A DNA stretch of 64,000 nt from CAZHFW01 sp964531675 (GCA_964531675.1 CAZHFW010000015.1:1-64000); one strand, 5' to 3'. Counted from the first letter of the stretch, positions 34,159 through 43,592 are shown. Translations and numbers: made by a program. The notes: generated by a model from the letters alone, not told the origin.

Positions 34159-36504
34159 TCAGTTGTCCTGCGAGAGGATGATCACGGTGTAGGGGCCGAT
34201 GCCGACGTTGGCGTTGTAGCCCATGCCGTCCTTGGCGCCGGCGTTGGCGGTGGTGTCGTAGCTGTTGGTGTTGTTGAAGTCGGAGCTGTATCCGTTCCAG
34301 TCGGAGTTGAAGCGGACCTTCCAGGTCCCGCCGCGGGGGAAGCCCAGGTTGTAGCTCGGGAAGGCGGTGCCGCTGAAGTTGGCGACGATGACGACGTCGT
34401 CCTTGGCGCCGCCGTTCTGCCAGCGGTGGAAGCCGATGACCTTGCTCGTGTCGTTGATGTGGTGGACGTTGATGTTGTTGCCGCGCAGGCCTCGGGTGGT
34501 GTCGAACCAGTTCCGGCGGAGGCGGATGAGATCGCGGTACATGGTCTGGATGCCCGCGTAGGTCGTGAGCTTGGTCCAGTCGACCGGATCGGAGTCGGAG
34601 AAGAACCCGTCCTCGAGCACTTCCTGGCCTTGGAAGATCATGGGGATGCCCGGCGCGGTCATGACCAGGCCCGCTCCGAGCGTGGAGCGCTTCTTGGAGT
34701 ACCACGAGCCCGCGTTTCCGGGCCAGATTTCCTCGGGAACGCGCGAGTGACCATTGGCGACCTCGTCGTGGCTCTCGGTGTAGATCACGCGCTGGTTGGC
34801 GCTGCCGTTGTAGTAGTGCTGGAGCGCGTCACGCACGGAGAACATGGACCGGCTGGAATCGCTGGAGGCGATGATCGCGTCGCGGATGGGATGCACGAAG
34901 GCCGCGTCCCATTGGCTGTCGAAGCCTGCGCCGCCGGCGCCCGTGGTCTTGGTGAGCCACTCGTTGTTCTGGAGGTCTTCGGCGATGGAGATCTTCCAGG
35001 CCTGGTTGGCGTCGATCTCGTTGTTGCAGTACTGGAGCAGGCTCCATCCGTCGGGGATGTCGGTGCCGACGCCGTTGCTGGTGTTGCGGATGTTGCACGT
35101 GGAGTCCCAGCGCAGCCCGTCGGCCCGGCACTCCTGGATCCAGGACATGACGCTGTCGCGGATGTAGGAGCGGACTTCGCCCCTGCCGTAGTCAGGACGG
35201 GTGTCGCCCCAGGGCGTGCTGGAGCGGTAGTCCTGGTAGAAGTAGATGCCGCCCTTGCTGTTCTGCTGCCAGCCGTCGAACTGCCACATGTCCAGATCGG
35301 ACGGGCCGTAGTGGTTGTGGACGACGTCCTGGATGACGCCCATGCCGCGTGCGTGGCACTCGTTGACGAAGTTCTTGTACCCGTTGAGCCCGCCGTAGTA
35401 CGACTCGATGGTGTCCGGGTCGGAGGGGTTGTAGCCCCAGGAGAAATCGCCCGCGAACTCGGAGATGGGCATGAGCTCGATGAGGTTCACGCCCAGAGCC
35501 TGGAGCTGATCAAGACGGCTGATGGCGGTCGCGAAGGTGCCCGGAGATCCGCCCGCAGCGTCGTTGAACGTGCCGATGTGCATCTCGTAGATGACCGAGT
35601 CGTTCCACGCGGGGGTCGCGAACGAGGGTGACTTGGCACGGCCTGTCACCGCCACATCGTCGATCGCCAGCCCGTCGGAAGGCAGGGGCGAGTTGTCGTA
35701 TTGCTGCCAGCGGACCTTGAAGTTCGCGCCGGGCGTGAAGCCCGCGGCGGCCGCGGCGGCGGAGAGGTCGATGGTCTGTGTGGAGAAGGTCGTGGAGATC
35801 GCGGGATAGGTCCCGACCTTGGTCCAGGTCGTCCCGTCGTTGGAGATGAAGACGCCGTCGGTGGTGTCGGTCTCTTCGCCGACGTTGCGGACCTTGTAGG
35901 AAAGCGAGAGCTTGGCGTAGTTGGCCGCGTTGATGGAGAGCGTGAGGCGGCTGGTTTCGTAGGTGCTCGAGGCGGAGCTGTCGAATGTGCAGCCGCGCGT
36001 GCCGGTGGCCTTGTAGGTGGTGGAAGTCTGGATGCGCCAGGTGGACGTGCCCGAGAGATTCCAGGAGGCGCCGAACGTGCCGGTCTCAAAGCCATCGGAG
36101 AAGAGGGTCACGGTCGGTCCATAGACGGACCAGTCGAAGTTGTCGGCGCGGATGATGGAGTTGCCCGAGGAGTTGACGACCTCGCGCCCGCGCGGGTCCT
36201 TCTTCCAGAGCGTGTTGGCGCCGTTCACGACGACGAACTTGTACTGCTGCCCATCGACGGCGCCCGGCACGTCCACGGACCAGTTCCCGTTCCCCTCGGA
36301 ATACAACGGATTGGCGGTCGCGGAGAACGCGTTGAACGTTCCGGCGACGCGGACCGCGCTGGCGTTGGGCGCCCAGACGCGGAACGTCACGCCTCCCGAG
36401 TAAGGAATCGCCCCCATCCCGGGCTTGGTCGAAACTTGCGACCAGGCGCTGAGGGCAAGACCGGCAACAACCACAACCGACGCAGTCAACCTGCTCTTGA
36501 ACAT
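34159..36504 (-). CDS. Secreted GH13 alpha-glucan enzyme with an inserted beta-sandwich domain
   Basis: A 781-residue exported GH13 enzyme. After a signal (residues 1-22), a CBM48-like E-set (GVTFRVWAPNASAVRVAGTFNAF) spans to ~120. A ~170-residue beta-sandwich with no GH13 homology (FETGTFGASWNLSGTSTW to DGLAIDDVAVTG) is inserted before the catalytic barrel. All four GH13 regions are intact: DVVHNH (Asp393), GLRWDS (Asp467 nucleophile), AEDLQ (Glu509 acid/base) and ESHDE (Asp580). CBM48 with this barrel resembles branching or debranching enzymes. The inserted domain looks like a carbohydrate-binding jelly roll. A GGAGG site precedes the ATG. Confidence 0.9.
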   Translation of the reverse strand: MFKSRLTASVVVVAGLALSAWSQVSTKPGMGAIPYSGGVTFRVWAPNASAVRVAGTFNAFSATANPLYSEGNGNWSVDVPGAVDGQQYKFVVVNGANTLWKKDPRGREVVNSSGNSIIRADNFDWSVYGPTVTLFSDGFETGTFGASWNLSGTSTWRIQTSTTYKATGTRGCTFDSSASSTYETSRLTLSINAANYAKLSLSYKVRNVGEETDTTDGVFISNDGTTWTKVGTYPAISTTFSTQTIDLSAAAAAAGFTPGANFKVRWQQYDNSPLPSDGLAIDDVAVTGRAKSPSFATPAWNDSVIYEMHIGTFNDAAGGSPGTFATAISRLDQLQALGVNLIELMPISEFAGDFSWGYNPSDPDTIESYYGGLNGYKNFVNECHARGMGVIQDVVHNHYGPSDLDMWQFDGWQQNSKGGIYFYQDYRSSTPWGDTRPDYGRGEVRSYIRDSVMSWIQECRADGLRWDSTCNIRNTSNGVGTDIPDGWSLLQYCNNEIDANQAWKISIAEDLQNNEWLTKTTGAGGAGFDSQWDAAFVHPIRDAIIASSDSSRSMFSVRDALQHYYNGSANQRVIYTESHDEVANGHSRVPEEIWPGNAGSWYSKKRSTLGAGLVMTAPGIPMIFQGQEVLEDGFFSDSDPVDWTKLTTYAGIQTMYRDLIRLRRNWFDTTRGLRGNNINVHHINDTSKVIGFHRWQNGGAKDDVVIVANFSGTAFPSYNLGFPRGGTWKVRFNSDWNGYSSDFNNTNSYDTTANAGAKDGMGYNANVGIGPYTVIILSQDN

Positions 36505-36804
36505 GAAACCTCCGGATGTGAGTGGGTTGGCGCTGCGGCCTTGGAAGCGCCGGGGAGATTCCCGCAGACTACCCAGACTGCCAGGAACCGCAAGCGGGAA
36601 ATCCCGCAAAGCGGGGGTTTGGAGCGGCGCGGATGATGGAGGCGCGTGGGGCGTGGCAGCACTCCTCGGCGCGGGCGCGGCACTTTGCCAACGTTGTGCG
36701 GCGGATCTGCGGCGCGTGCGCGAAAAGTGCGCCAACGTGCAACGGGAATGTGCCGAGCGACCATTGCGTCGTCCGCCGAATCCCGCGAGCGAAATTCTCC
36801 ACGA
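36505..36804. other. 300-bp intergenic region upstream of the GH13 gene
   Basis: This is the space from the GH13 start codon to the family 2 element. It should contain the GH13 promoter on the minus strand, but I cannot identify a convincing one. A candidate longer reading frame through here is not supported. No hairpin or dispersed repeat other than the neighbouring element was seen. Confidence 0.35.
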
Positions 36805-36985
36805 CCAACGAGCCCCACGCGCAAGCGTGGGGTCCACCCCTTTGGGTCAAGATGCCCGCGGTGTCCGAGCGATGGAGTCGCGACGAACACGGGGGTTTCG
36901 TGGTGTGGTTGGTGCGGTGTCGTCGGCATGGTGGGGTCGGTGCTCTGCCATGAAAAACCCCACGCTTGCGCGTGGGGCTCGTTGG
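36805..36985. repeat. MITE-like element, family 2, copy 2 (181 bp)
   Basis: The 29-bp terminal inverted repeats, 36805-36833 and 36957-36985, are perfect. Each is itself a hairpin: CCCCACGC-GCAA-GCGTGGGG at the left and CCCCACGC-TTGC-GCGTGGGG at the right. The tetraloops are each other's complement because of the inversion. The middle contains GTCGCGACGA and CCATGAAAAA, as does copy 1. It sits between the GH13 start region and the 3' end of livK. No transposase is encoded, as in a MITE. Confidence 0.92.
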
Positions 36986-37013
36986 CGTTGGGATTTGCGT
37001 CGTGCTCTCGGTC

Positions 37014-38300
37014 TTACGGCGTCACGGTTGCGGCGTACACCGGCTTGCCGCCCTTCATCTGCACGATGACCGCGGGCTTCACCGCGTCGCGCTGGGCGTT
37101 GAGGCTGATCACGCCCGTCACGCCCTTGAACTCCTTGGTCGCCGCGATGGCGTCACGGAGGTCCTTCTTGGACTCGCTCTTGGAGCGGCTCATGGCGTCG
37201 AAGAGGATCTTGGCGGCGTCGTAGCCCAGGGCGGCCAGGCCGTCGGGCGTGGAGCCGTAGGCGGCCTTGTACTTGCTCACGAAGTCCTGGATCTCCTTGG
37301 TGGGCTGATCGGCCGCGTAGTGGTTCGAGTAGTACGAGCCCTCGATGGATTCGCCGGCGTTCTTGGCCAGATCGTCGGAGTCCCAGCCGTCGCCGCCGAG
37401 CAGCGGGACCTTGATGTCGAGCTTGCGGGCCTGACGGCTGATGTTGGCAACGTCGGTGTAGTAGCCCGGGATGAACAGGAGTTCGGCGCCCGCCTGGCGG
37501 ATCTTGGTGAGCTGGGCGTTGAAGTCGCTGTCACCGGCGGAGTACGCCTGCTCGCTCACGATGGCGCCGCCGAAGCCCTTGAAGGCCTTGGTGAACTCGT
37601 CCTTGAGGCCGACGGAGTACGCCGAGGCCTGGTCGAAGAGGATGGCGGCCTTCTTCACCTTGAGGTTCTCGCTGGCGAACTTGGCGCACGCCATGCCCTG
37701 GAAGGGGTCGATGAAGCAGACGCGGAAGATGAAGTCGCCCTTCTTGGTGACGTCGGGGTTGGTGGAGCTGGGCGTGATCATGGGGACGCCCAGAGGCTGG
37801 GCGACGTCCGCGCCGGCGAGGGAGACGCTGGAGGCGACCTCGCCCAGGAGCGCGATGACCTTGTTCTGCGTGATCTGCTTGGAGACGACGGCACCGGCCT
37901 TCTCGGGCTTGCCTTCGGTGTCGTCGGAGACGAGCTTGATGTGGCGCATCTTGCCGTTGAACATCACGCCGCCGGCCTTGTTGGCCTCTTCGATGGCGAG
38001 CTTGATGCCGTTGTCGGTGGACTTGCCGAAGGTGGCCTGCGGGCCGGTGAGCGAGCCGTAGTGGCCGATGGTGACCTCGTCAGCCGCAGCCGCAGCGGCG
38101 CCGGTGGGGGCGGCATCGGTCTTGGGCGCGCCGGCGTCGGCGGGCTTGTTCTCCGAGGTGGTTCCCGTCGCGGCCGGTGCGGGCTTGGCCTCTTCCTTCT
38201 TCTCGCAGCCGCTCAGAGCGCCCACGCACGCGAGCAGACCCGCCGCGAGCAGCCCTTTGGAGAGACCCCAGTTCCGACCCTGACGCGCATTGCTGAGCAT
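37014..38300 (-). CDS. livK: Branched-chain amino acid ABC transporter substrate-binding lipoprotein LivK
   Basis: A 428-residue periplasmic binding protein of the type I HAAT family. The signal ends in a lipobox ALSGC (Cys32), then a ~40-residue Ala/Pro/Lys linker. The mature protein has the family motifs ITIGHYGSLTGPQATFGKSTDNGIKLAIEEAN-like start, LLGEVASSVSLAGADVAQ and ITPSSTNPDVT. It probably feeds LivHMGF, whose genes lie 6 kb away on the same strand. The separation by PEP-CTERM, sigma-like and GH13 genes suggests later insertion or rearrangement. The ligand cannot be read from the sequence. Confidence 0.93.
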   Translation of the reverse strand: MLSNARQGRNWGLSKGLLAAGLLACVGALSGCEKKEEAKPAPAATGTTSENKPADAGAPKTDAAPTGAAAAAADEVTIGHYGSLTGPQATFGKSTDNGIKLAIEEANKAGGVMFNGKMRHIKLVSDDTEGKPEKAGAVVSKQITQNKVIALLGEVASSVSLAGADVAQPLGVPMITPSSTNPDVTKKGDFIFRVCFIDPFQGMACAKFASENLKVKKAAILFDQASAYSVGLKDEFTKAFKGFGGAIVSEQAYSAGDSDFNAQLTKIRQAGAELLFIPGYYTDVANISRQARKLDIKVPLLGGDGWDSDDLAKNAGESIEGSYYSNHYAADQPTKEIQDFVSKYKAAYGSTPDGLAALGYDAAKILFDAMSRSKSESKKDLRDAIAATKEFKGVTGVISLNAQRDAVKPAVIVQMKGGKPVYAATVTP

Positions 38301-38708
38301 CGTCCAAGTTCCTTTCGATTGATACCCACCCGGCCCGGCCGGCGCACACAGACAGATGGTTCCGGCGGGGCGGGCTGATTGTTCGGCGCGGCCAGCGAAT
38401 GCCGCGGGTCGTCACGGTACCCGATCCGACCGCCGGTCGCAGGCCGGGGGCCGGATCAGGGACGGCTGCCCGAATGCGGCGCGTGGGTGTCAAACTCGGC
38501 AAAATGAGGACAAGCAAGGGGTTAGGAATCTGGTGGCGCTTGTCACAACCCCCTCGGCCTTGGCCGCATATTCCTTGACCGGACCCCCGGGAACGGCGAT
38601 AGTTGGCCCTGGGCCTGGCTGTTCCCGGGTGAGCGGCCGATCCCATCCTTCTTATAGATGACCACCGCCGGCATCGCCGGCGCGACCGACTGAAGGGAGT
38701 CCCTGCAC
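38301..38708. other. 408-bp intergenic region, livK to GH15-like gene
   Basis: A divergent region between livK (minus) and the dockerin-bearing GH15-like gene (plus). It holds the promoter and inverted repeat described at 38575-38629 and, at the left, the livK leader with its ribosome site. Outside those I see no dispersed repeats and no RNA gene. Confidence 0.4.
38575..38629 (+). promoter_or_regulatory. Candidate sigma-70 promoter with an overlapping inverted repeat (GH15-like gene)
   Basis: The -35 is TTGACC (38575-38580) and the -10 GATAGT (38598-38603), with a 17-bp spacer. A 9-bp inverted repeat CCCGGGAAC (38586-38594) and GTTCCCGGG (38621-38629) straddles the -10 and the predicted start point. 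It could be an operator or the first hairpin of the transcript. The gene start is ~105 bp on. Confidence 0.5.
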
Positions 38709-41700
38709 ATGTTCACGTTCCGCGCCCGCATGGGCATGCTTGCGCTGGTCGCCTTCGCGTCCACCGCGATCGCCCAGCCCTCCTCGGTGGAGCACACGCC
38801 CGCCACCCAGACGTTCAATCAGGCCTCGGGGATCACCCAGCGCGAGCCCGACGTGCCGCGGGATGGCGAGGCGGTGGACTTGTACCTCCGCGTGTCGTTC
38901 CAGTTCACCTATGACCGCGTGTGCGTGTACTACACCACCGACGGGTCGGAGCCCTCGGGCTCCTTCGGCTCGCCGACCGGGACGACGCAGGTCCTGCGCA
39001 ACGATCTGGGCTCGGTGAACTTCCTCTACAACGAGTCCAGCGGCGGGACGCGCGATTGGTGGAAGGCCACCCTCCCCGCGGGCACGCGCTCCTACGGCCA
39101 GACCATCAAGTACAAGCTCTCGGCGTGGAAGCCCTTTGTTGGTTCCGAAGTCTTCGCCAACGGCGGGGCCTCGTACGCCTTCACGAACAAGATCGCCTGG
39201 CCCGGCGCCGGCGCTGGTCAGGCCAATCCTGCCGCTGGCTATCCCCCGGTCACGTTCTGGAAGGAAGAGGCGATCTTCGGTAACACCTACACCGCTGGTC
39301 AGCTTGATCAGAACGGCACGGTCTACGACTTCCACTTCCCCACGCCCGGCGGTGTCAACGGCGTGGGCACCCGCAACGAGGGCTACGTCGACGGCGTCGA
39401 CACCTTCCCCGCGGGCCTTCCCTCCGGCTGGCGCGGACAGATGCACCTCAACCAGGCCATGCCCGGCATCCGCGTCGACGGCGTGACGCACTGGCTCTCC
39501 AATCCCAACGGCGTGAGCTTCCAGAACGTCCAGCAGGCCTACGTCAACGACTCCAACACCATCGCGACCTCGCAGCGCCTCTTCCAGGCCGGCTCGGACA
39601 TCAACGTCCAGCAGTACGACTTTGCCCCCATCGGCGTCACCTTCCCGAACGACGGCGGCGGCAATCCCCAGCGCCACATCTACATCAAGCGCCTGATCCT
39701 CACCAACAACGGCGTCTCCACCAAGACCGCGTACGTCTACTGGTACGTCGACCCCGCGATCAACGGCGGCGATGACTACGACTCCATGTTCGTCGATCCC
39801 TCCAAGGCCGCGATGGTCGCGTACGACAACACGTACCGCGTCGTGACCGGCACCGGCACGGGTTTCACCAGCCCCAACGAGTACAACCCCACGACCTTCG
39901 GGGGTTACGAGAAGAACAAGTCCCTCTACCTGGCCAGCGCGATGAAGGTGCTCAACAGCTCCGGCGCGATCCAGACCACCGCGACCGACTTCTGGCGCGA
40001 CTCCTCCTCCGACAATGGCCAGGGCTGGATGGGCGCTCCGGTCACCCTGCCTCCGGGGCAGAACGTCGAGGTCGATTTCATCATGGCCGGCGGCGTGGAC
40101 AACTTCGCGGGCGCGACCGGGACCTACACCTTCGCGCTCTCCAACGTCATCCAGTGGTTCTACAACACGTCCATCTCGGGCCTGCAGAACACCACCGACG
40201 CGTACTGGTCCAACTGGCTCAACTCGGGCGTGACCGTGACGACGCCCGACGCGGACGTGAACAAGGTCATGCGGCGCGGCCTGCTGGCGACGGCGCTGCA
40301 TTGCGATGCGGTGAACGGCGGCGTGATCGCCGGGTTCCACAACGGCGCGTATCCGTACGTCTGGCCCCGTGACGCGGTCTATGCCGCGATCACGCTGGCG
40401 CGGACGGGCCACCTGACCGAGGCCCGCAACGTGTACGAGTGGATGAAGAACACGACGTACCGCGACTTCGAGCCCTGGGGCCGCAAGGGCTTCTGGAAGC
40501 AGAAGTACTCCACCGATGGCTACGTGATCTGGGGCGCGCCGCAGATCGACGAGACCGCGGTCTTCCCGTGGGGCGTGTACTACCAGTACCTCATGACGGC
40601 GGATGCGTCGGTGCTCAGCTCGTACGTCGAGCAGGTGCGCGATTCGGTGCAGAGCATGACGCGCGACTCGAGCGACTCACGCCTGCGCTACGAAGAGGCG
40701 TACAACCTGGTGTACTCCAACAACGTGTGGGAGGACTCCTACGACACGTTCATCTACTCGAACGCCAACATCGTCAAGGGCCTGCGCGACGCGGGCTCGA
40801 TCTTCTCGGCGATGGGGCTCAGTTCCGAGGCGAACGACGCGGTGAACAAGGCCAACACCGTCAAGGCCGGTCTGGATGGACGTCTGGACTGGGATGGCGA
40901 GAACACCGACATCTCCCAGCTCGGCATCGTCTACCCATTCCAGGTCTACGCGCCAACCGACTTCCGCTCAGCGCGGGTCATCGACCGCATCAACGGCGTC
41001 AAGAAGAAGTTCAACAACACCTACTGCTGCTCCGAGCCCCTCATCAACTACTCGGGCCAGCACCAGGACACCATCAACCGCTACTGGGGTGATGGCTACT
41101 GGAACGGCGGCCCCTGGTTCCTCTCGACGCTCTGGTACGGCCTGTTCTACGCCGAGCGCGCCGACTACACCTCGGGCACGGGCGACATCGACAACCACAA
41201 GTACCGCCTCGACCTCATGATCGATCGCCTCGGCCCCGCGGGTCTGGGCGCCGAGCAGATCTCGTACAACAACTCGCTGCTCTATCCCAACTTCGTGCTG
41301 CAGACCGCCTGGCCCAACGCGTGGGAGTCCATGAGCACGCTCGTCGACAGCGTCATGGCCTTCCTCGACTTTGCGCCCGATGCTCCCAGCAACACGTTCC
41401 GCATCGATCCCAAGCTCCCGAGCGACTGGACCACGATGACGTTCAACAACGTGACGCTGGTGCACACGCCCTCGGGCCACACCCACAAGGTGCGCGTCGA
41501 GGTGATCAACGACGAGCCTTCGACGTCGGTGACGGTCAATCTCACCAACCTCTCGGGCTTCGCGGTCAACGCCGACGTCAACCCGCGCATCCCCAGCGGC
41601 CAGCCCGCCAAGCTCGGCGTCTGCTCCGTCAGCGTCAACGGCTCGCCCCTGCTGGCGGGCGTGGACTACACGCACGATCCCAGCACCGGCCGCGTGGACA

Positions 41701-41930
41701 TCGCCCCGCAGGCGCTGGCGACCGGCGCAAACGCGGTGACCTCGATCGTCGTGACCTACGGCATCTCGGCCGACGTCACGGGTGATGGACAGCTCGATCT
41801 GGCCGACTTCTTCCAGTTCCTGGGCGACTTCGACACCACCTCTCCCGGCGCCGACATCGACGGCGTCCCGGGCGTGGACCTCGGTGACTTCTTCGCCTTC
41901 CTGGGCGCGTTCGACCAGAACTGCTTCTGA
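38709..41930 (+). CDS. Secreted GH15-like glucoamylase/glucodextranase with GC-type dockerin
   Basis: A 1073-residue exported protein. A signal (1-22) is followed by an N-terminal beta-rich region (YYTTDGSEPSG), a central super-sandwich-like part and a C-terminal (alpha/alpha)6-type barrel. HNGAYPYVWPRDAVYAAITLAR near residues 545-566 matches the GH15 catalytic-site block with its Trp-Pro-Arg-Asp, and the later TTDAYWSNWLNSG helix is similarly placed. The C-terminal 60 residues are a GC-type dockerin: DVTGDGQLDLADFFQFLGDFD, then DIDGVPGVDLGDFFAFLGAFD, ending in QNCF. It would hydrolyse alpha-glucans outside the cell. It is opposite to livK and followed by a terminator. Confidence 0.82.
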   Translation: MFTFRARMGMLALVAFASTAIAQPSSVEHTPATQTFNQASGITQREPDVPRDGEAVDLYLRVSFQFTYDRVCVYYTTDGSEPSGSFGSPTGTTQVLRNDLGSVNFLYNESSGGTRDWWKATLPAGTRSYGQTIKYKLSAWKPFVGSEVFANGGASYAFTNKIAWPGAGAGQANPAAGYPPVTFWKEEAIFGNTYTAGQLDQNGTVYDFHFPTPGGVNGVGTRNEGYVDGVDTFPAGLPSGWRGQMHLNQAMPGIRVDGVTHWLSNPNGVSFQNVQQAYVNDSNTIATSQRLFQAGSDINVQQYDFAPIGVTFPNDGGGNPQRHIYIKRLILTNNGVSTKTAYVYWYVDPAINGGDDYDSMFVDPSKAAMVAYDNTYRVVTGTGTGFTSPNEYNPTTFGGYEKNKSLYLASAMKVLNSSGAIQTTATDFWRDSSSDNGQGWMGAPVTLPPGQNVEVDFIMAGGVDNFAGATGTYTFALSNVIQWFYNTSISGLQNTTDAYWSNWLNSGVTVTTPDADVNKVMRRGLLATALHCDAVNGGVIAGFHNGAYPYVWPRDAVYAAITLARTGHLTEARNVYEWMKNTTYRDFEPWGRKGFWKQKYSTDGYVIWGAPQIDETAVFPWGVYYQYLMTADASVLSSYVEQVRDSVQSMTRDSSDSRLRYEEAYNLVYSNNVWEDSYDTFIYSNANIVKGLRDAGSIFSAMGLSSEANDAVNKANTVKAGLDGRLDWDGENTDISQLGIVYPFQVYAPTDFRSARVIDRINGVKKKFNNTYCCSEPLINYSGQHQDTINRYWGDGYWNGGPWFLSTLWYGLFYAERADYTSGTGDIDNHKYRLDLMIDRLGPAGLGAEQISYNNSLLYPNFVLQTAWPNAWESMSTLVDSVMAFLDFAPDAPSNTFRIDPKLPSDWTTMTFNNVTLVHTPSGHTHKVRVEVINDEPSTSVTVNLTNLSGFAVNADVNPRIPSGQPAKLGVCSVSVNGSPLLAGVDYTHDPSTGRVDIAPQALATGANAVTSIVVTYGISADVTGDGQLDLADFFQFLGDFDTTSPGADIDGVPGVDLGDFFAFLGAFDQNCF

Positions 41931-41952
41931 TCCCTCCGCCGTTCGCCCCCAA

Positions 41953-41982
41953 AGGCCCGCGCCCGACGCGCGGGCCTTTTTT
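41953..41982 (+). terminator. Rho-independent terminator of the GH15-like gene
   Basis: A GC-rich stem (AGGCCCGCG with CGCGGGCCT, loop CCCGACG-type) followed by six T residues, 22 bp after the stop. The rest of the 371-bp gap to the next gene is visibly AT-richer and holds the promoter listed at 42038. Confidence 0.92.
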
Positions 41983-42037
41983 CATGCGCGAGCGTGGGTT
42001 ATGGGTGAATAGTCACCAGAACAATTCCAGAAACGTC

Positions 42038-42067
42038 TTGATACGAATCAAAGCTGTTTTTTATAGG
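42038..42067 (+). promoter_or_regulatory. Candidate sigma-70 promoter of the HAF-repeat dockerin gene at 42302
   Basis: TTGATA (42038-42043) and TATAGG (42062-42067) with an 18-bp spacer lie in an AT-rich stretch. The leader would be ~230 nt, and the region 42068-42300 shows no other feature except a GGACGGAGG-type ribosome site just before the ATG. Confidence 0.45.
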
Positions 42068-42301
42068 ACGCAAATCTCCAGAGACAGCCCAAATCGATGC
42101 TGTATTGCTCCGATTTCGGACCTTCGGCGAGCTTGTGCTGTCAAATCACGCATGAAATCAAGCGATTTCACGGGCTCCCGCGCAGCCATGAATATACAGT
42201 GCTGACGAGTCTTCGCGACCTGGTGGTCGTCGGAGCGCAATATTGTGCCCTTGTCGGGAGCTTCAGGGGCCTGAGCCAGGACGTGGGACGGAGGAACGGT
42301 C

Positions 42302-43519
42302 ATGAGCAGAACGGTGTTCGCGGTGGTGGCGGTGGCGGGTCTTGCGACGACGGCGGCGGCGGGCCCGGGCTCGCTGGTCAGCATCGGCGACCTGCCGGGC
42401 GGCGCGGTTTCGAGCGAGGCCTTTGGTGTTTCGCCCGACGGCCAGATCGTCGTCGGTACTTCGGCGGTGAGTCCCACCATCGGACACGCGGTGGCGTGGA
42501 CCCGTGACGGCGGGCTCGTTGACCTGGGCCTCAAGTCGGGCGGCACGCTCCGTGCGGCCTACTCGGTCACCAACAACGGCCAGTTCTCCGGCGAGACCAC
42601 CGTGCCGCAGGCTGCCCGCGGTTCCATCGCGGCTCCCGCGATCACGCTCCTGCCCGGTTCGGTCTCCGGCGGCTTCTTCGGTTCCGCGGGGCTGGCCATC
42701 AGCGCCGACGGCACCCGCGTCGTCGGTTCCCGCGAGCTCTCGGGCTTCGTGATCGAGTCCTGCTTCTGGGACGGCACGAGCGTTCAGAGCATCGGCAATC
42801 TCGCGTCCGATCCGTTCCTCTCGCTCGCGCAGGGCGTGTCGGCCGATGGGGCCGTCATCGTCGGCCAGAGCGACACCGACGCGGGCTACGCGGCGTACCG
42901 CTGGACCTCCGGCTCCGGCGCCGTCCAGCTTCCTTCGCTCCCCGACGCGCCCACCGAGAACACCAACGCCAATGGCGTGTCGCGCGATGGCCTGGTCATC
43001 GTCGGCAGCGGCGCCAACGAGAATGGCAGCACCCGCGCGGTGAAGTGGGTCGAAGGACAGGTTGAACTGCTCCCGGGCCAGACCGGCTTCGGCGACGCCC
43101 TGGCGACCAACCTCGATGGCTCGGTCATCGTGGGCCGTGCGGTCGCGGGCGGGCCCACCGCGGTCGCGGTCATCTGGGACGCCAATGGCTTCCGCACCCT
43201 CACCGCGGCCCTGACCGCCAAGGGCGTGGATGTCACGGGCTGGACCCTCAAGTCCGCGGCCAGCGTGTCGGATGATGGCAAGACCATCGTCGGCACCGCC
43301 ACCGATCCAAGCGGCAACACCGTCGGCTTTGTCGCCTACCTCGGCACCGATTGCGTCGCCGACGTGAACAACGACAACAGCGTGGATCTCGGCGACTTCT
43401 TCGACTTCTTCAACGCCTTCGACCAGAACACCCTGCCCACCGCGGATGTGAACTACGACCTTACGGTCGACCTTGGCGACTTCTTCGACTTCTTCAATGG
43501 CTTCGACGCTGGCTGCTGA
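42302..43519 (+). CDS. HAF-repeat beta-propeller protein with GC-type dockerin, exported
   Basis: A 405-residue exported protein. The signal is residues 1-21. Residues ~30-350 hold several repeats of the form GVSPDGQIVVGTS, AYSVTNNGQ, GVSADGAVIVGQS and GVSRDGLVIVGSG, ~45 residues apart, which suggest a beta-propeller of the HAF-repeat type. The C-terminal dockerin has two Asp-rich loops: DVNNDNSVDLGDFFDFFNAFD and DVNYDLTVDLGDFFDFFNGFD, ending in AGC. Its function is unknown, probably binding or anchoring. It is paralogous to 45171. A terminator follows. Confidence 0.83.
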   Translation: MSRTVFAVVAVAGLATTAAAGPGSLVSIGDLPGGAVSSEAFGVSPDGQIVVGTSAVSPTIGHAVAWTRDGGLVDLGLKSGGTLRAAYSVTNNGQFSGETTVPQAARGSIAAPAITLLPGSVSGGFFGSAGLAISADGTRVVGSRELSGFVIESCFWDGTSVQSIGNLASDPFLSLAQGVSADGAVIVGQSDTDAGYAAYRWTSGSGAVQLPSLPDAPTENTNANGVSRDGLVIVGSGANENGSTRAVKWVEGQVELLPGQTGFGDALATNLDGSVIVGRAVAGGPTAVAVIWDANGFRTLTAALTAKGVDVTGWTLKSAASVSDDGKTIVGTATDPSGNTVGFVAYLGTDCVADVNNDNSVDLGDFFDFFNAFDQNTLPTADVNYDLTVDLGDFFDFFNGFDAGC

Positions 43520-43560
43520 TCAGACCTTGGTCTGAACGGACCGAACGACATCGAACACGA

Positions 43561-43592
43561 ACGCCGGAGGCCCAGAATGCCCCGGCGTTTTT
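43561..43592 (+). terminator. Rho-independent terminator of the 42302 gene
   Basis: Stem ACGCCGG with CCGGCGT (43561-43567 and 43582-43588) and loop of 14 nt, then a T run to 43592. It is 41 bp past the stop and lies between convergent genes. Confidence 0.85.
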
